From Niastella sp. (GTDB lineage Bacteria; Bacteroidota; Bacteroidia; Chitinophagales; Chitinophagaceae), in contig JAJKIL010000346.1 of the NCBI GenBank assembly GCA_021154515.1, forward strand, positions 1 through 6,330: a DNA stretch of 6,330 bases. Reading direction: 5' to 3'. The notes under the pieces were generated by a model. It was not told the origin of the DNA. It saw only the letters and a list, made by a program, of their open reading frames with translations, and did not search any database. Positions 5,901 to 6,330 of the stretch are shown one piece after another. Each line of letters opens with the position of its first letter. The first letter of the stretch is position 1. The position numbers and the translations under genes are program-made.

Positions 5901-6330
5901 ATTGGCGCCCCAGAAAAAGATCCCTTCCATATACACACTTGCTGTAGCAGCGCCGGAAACCAGGCTATGCACCGTATTATTGGTAACAGTAACCGGATTG
6001 CTGGTAGAAGCGCCCATATAAATACCCAACACCGCTGAATTACCACTACCCAACGTATACGTGGTAGCAGAATACAGGTTGCGGACAGTATTACCTGCCA
6101 CCGTTGATACCGTGGAAGTAGCTGATCCGATATTGATACCAGCTACCTGGGCGCCGGCATTGGCCGAAGTAGCGTTATTGGTAAGGTTGGCAATGGTATT
6201 GTTGGTGATCGCAAACACGCCATTACCAGCGGGAATATTGATCCCGCGTACATAAATACTGCTGGTACTGGTATTCACGGCATTGATGCTGTTGGCAGTT
6301 GTAACACTACCGATCTGGTTGCCATCGATA
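2904..6330 (-). CDS. Large T9SS-secreted surface protein: beta-helix, CARDB-like, three Ig-like domains, C-terminal sorting domain (5' end outside window)
   Basis: The frame is open from the right edge (first visible residues IDGNQIGSVTT) to a TAA at 2904-2906. The GTG codon at 6278 is internal, so the start and signal peptide lie beyond the window. Counting the 1141 visible residues from the edge: 1 to about 382 form a right-handed parallel beta-helix with Asn-rich turns, closing with the DDIDGEARN...TPDVGADEF ending often seen in such proteins; about 385-500 look like a CARDB-type beta domain; about 503-754 are three Ig-like domains, the middle one resembling the CHU_C-associated Ig type; about 757-1050 begin NNWVGAVSSDWNTAANW and are Gly/Thr/Asn-rich beta structure; about 1055-1141 are the T9SS sorting domain. 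The protein should cross the outer membrane by T9SS and be displayed or released. No catalytic residues can be pointed to; adhesion, matrix or glycan binding are all possible. It converges with the DUF4870 gene and shares its terminator. Confidence 0.93.
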   Translation of the reverse strand, partial: IDGNQIGSVTTANSINAVNTSTSSIYVRGINIPAGNGVFAITNNTIANLTNNATSANAGAQVAGINIGSATSTVSTVAGNTVRNLYSATTYTLGSGNSAVLGIYMGASTSNPVTVTNNTVHSLVSGAATASVYMEGIFFWGANSATITNTISKNKVHSFDITTANTNANIRGIEINQGKADVYNNMVRLGIKPDGTSLTNAIRIDGIMKGSGLNSSIFYNSIYIGGTGIGTNAMSSNAFRKETNTGTDNVQNNIFVNNRSNATTGGLHNAIWVNALAGMTFDHNIYGYGGTGGNFAAAAPGGASFAATYTSGWNIGGDLASQAADPLFIDATGAATTVDLHITTAAVSPANGAAVPFTLVTDDIDGEARNATTPDVGADEFSQLNGIDMQAVSLETPLTGKGCYGKEAATIKVRNNSSAIIDFAVNPVTVTVNVTGAATATITKIINTGTLAAGATMNVLLNGTTDSVNMSVPGTYIFNAKTTVTGDAKASNDAMSMVTRTRVALVSGIINASQTSYCFNGAPVLTVTGGDGFAGIQWQQSTDSATYSNITGGITSPYTTAAATQTLYYRLASVCITDTVFTPAIKVEVNSPAVTATTPAARCNAGVVNLQATGSAGSTLYWYPDPATTSPIGIGSTYTTPSISATTTYYVSAVAGSCTTPRTAVVATVNSRIAITTQPAGSSVCMGSAVNLRVAANGSALTYQWRKDGVIITNATTDTYAIANAVGADAGDYDVVITNACGLVISNVATLAVKSSNNWVGAVSSDWNTAANWCGGVPVATTDVSITSGTPFSPVISGAANAHSVTIGTGATLTINGTGTLNLYGNFANTGTLNANTGTIAFRGTANQTINALSVGNVIVNGAGVTLNGNLTIGSTLTMTNGNITVGSFNIYLQNATTGSVASHIITNGTGSAIVTNSTGAITVPVGPTATSYNPVMLSNGQGMTYTVRVMEGLIASVIDNSKAINRTWTVTTTREPAAPVNISLQYADADANAACNPSANMDAGAYNGITWALVSPTGGVLPTGSSTARLVALSTTQLGSIVITNQGMLKAPVYEFSVQLLPTVVTTGNAKLRITSRRTMTMTWAVLDATGAKVKKFTTSLSAGINDINVSLAGLANGVYTLRGVGDDGRIQTIRFVVTH
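2907..3167 (-). other. C-terminal type IX secretion sorting domain
   Basis: The last 85 or so residues of the surface protein fit the T9SS type A sorting domain. It opens with VYEFSVQLLPTVV, with PTV where many members have PNP. Then come a LRITSRR strand, WAVLDATGAKVKKF (matching the usual V.D..G..V pattern), an INDINVSLAGLANGVYTL segment containing the hallmark GVY, and a final strand ending in basic residue plus FVVTH. The domain directs passage through the T9SS outer-membrane translocon and is normally cleaved off on the surface. It implies that the genome encodes a T9SS elsewhere. Confidence 0.85.
4068..4823 (-). other. Three consecutive Ig-like domains with evenly spaced Cys-Trp-Cys
   Basis: This part of the surface-protein gene encodes three Ig-like units of about 83 residues. 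Each has a Cys near its start (SYCFNGAPVL, ARCNAGVVNL, SVCMGSAVNL), a Trp 19-20 residues later (IQWQQS, LYWYPD, YQWRKD) and a second Cys 55-57 residues after the first (SVCIT, GSCTT, NACGL). The second unit, with YTTPSISATTTYYVSA, is the most typical of the Bacteroidota CHU_C-associated Ig type. The third, with DAGDYDVVITNACG, is closest to the I-set-like type. Such arrays usually act as stalks or binding modules on secreted proteins. Confidence 0.8.
5763..6330 (-). repeat. Tandem protein repeats of about 36 residues encoding beta-helix coils
   Basis: Within the large surface-protein gene, a two-part unit recurs: a hydrophobic xGIxxx strand (VRGINI, VAGINI, VLGIYM, MEGIFF, IRGIEI) followed by an Asn-turn strand (TNNTIANL, AGNTVRNL, TNNTVHSL, SKNKVHSF, YNNMVRLG). 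Successive GI positions are 35, 38, 34 and 36 residues apart, about 100-115 bases per unit. The series begins before the window edge, where NQIGSV fits the second half of a unit, and degenerates after about position 5763 into less regular coils (YNSIYIGG, QNNIFVNN, DHNIYGYG). This is protein-level repetition; I did not see long identical DNA copies. Confidence 0.75.

Noticed and set aside
6276..6278. GTG (minus strand) as the start of the large surface protein
   Set aside because: The frame stays open to the window edge and the upstream residues (IDGNQIGSV) continue the beta-helix repeat; no signal peptide follows the GTG.
5763..6330. Possible CRISPR-like or tandem DNA repeat in the right end
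   Set aside because: The regularity is at the protein level with divergent codons; there are no identical direct repeats with unique spacers.

Overview
The window looks like chromosomal DNA of a Bacteroidota species, probably of the Chitinophagaceae type. The evidence is a SusC/SusD outer-membrane pair, a large cell-surface protein ending in a type IX secretion (T9SS) sorting domain with Bacteroidota-style Ig-like domains, and start codons without clear Shine-Dalgarno sequences. The family-level guess rests on overall sequence character only. I see no mobile element, CRISPR array, tRNA or rRNA.

Layout. Positions 1-948 (+) hold the C-terminal third of a SusC/RagA-family TonB-dependent transporter, cut by the left edge. 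Two bases after its stop, a complete SusD/RagB-family surface lipoprotein begins (951-2294, +); the pair forms one transcription and translation unit that imports an unidentified nutrient, typically a glycan or peptide. The gap 2295-2437 carries three partly overlapping inverted repeats; the last is a long hairpin followed by a T-rich run and probably terminates the susCD transcript. Next comes a small membrane protein of the DUF4870/Tic20-like family (2438-2809, +). A strong bidirectional hairpin terminator (2825-2850) and a second short hairpin (2859-2875) separate it from a convergent gene.

The right half (2904-6330, -) is one large gene whose 5' end lies beyond the right edge. Its 1141 visible residues are, in order, a parallel beta-helix built from repeats of about 36 residues, a CARDB-like beta domain, three successive Ig-like domains with evenly spaced Cys/Trp/Cys, a beta-rich region opening with an NNWVG...W...NW motif, and a C-terminal T9SS sorting domain. 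It should be secreted through the outer membrane and held on the surface or released. I cannot tell whether it binds or cleaves a ligand.

The susCD pair and the surface protein both act at the outer membrane, but they lie on opposite strands, are separated by terminators, and show no direct sign of joint function. Nothing here is clearly a new biological system. The most unusual non-coding feature is the set of mutually exclusive hairpins in 2332-2411; the most unusual coding feature is the repeat architecture of the large surface protein.
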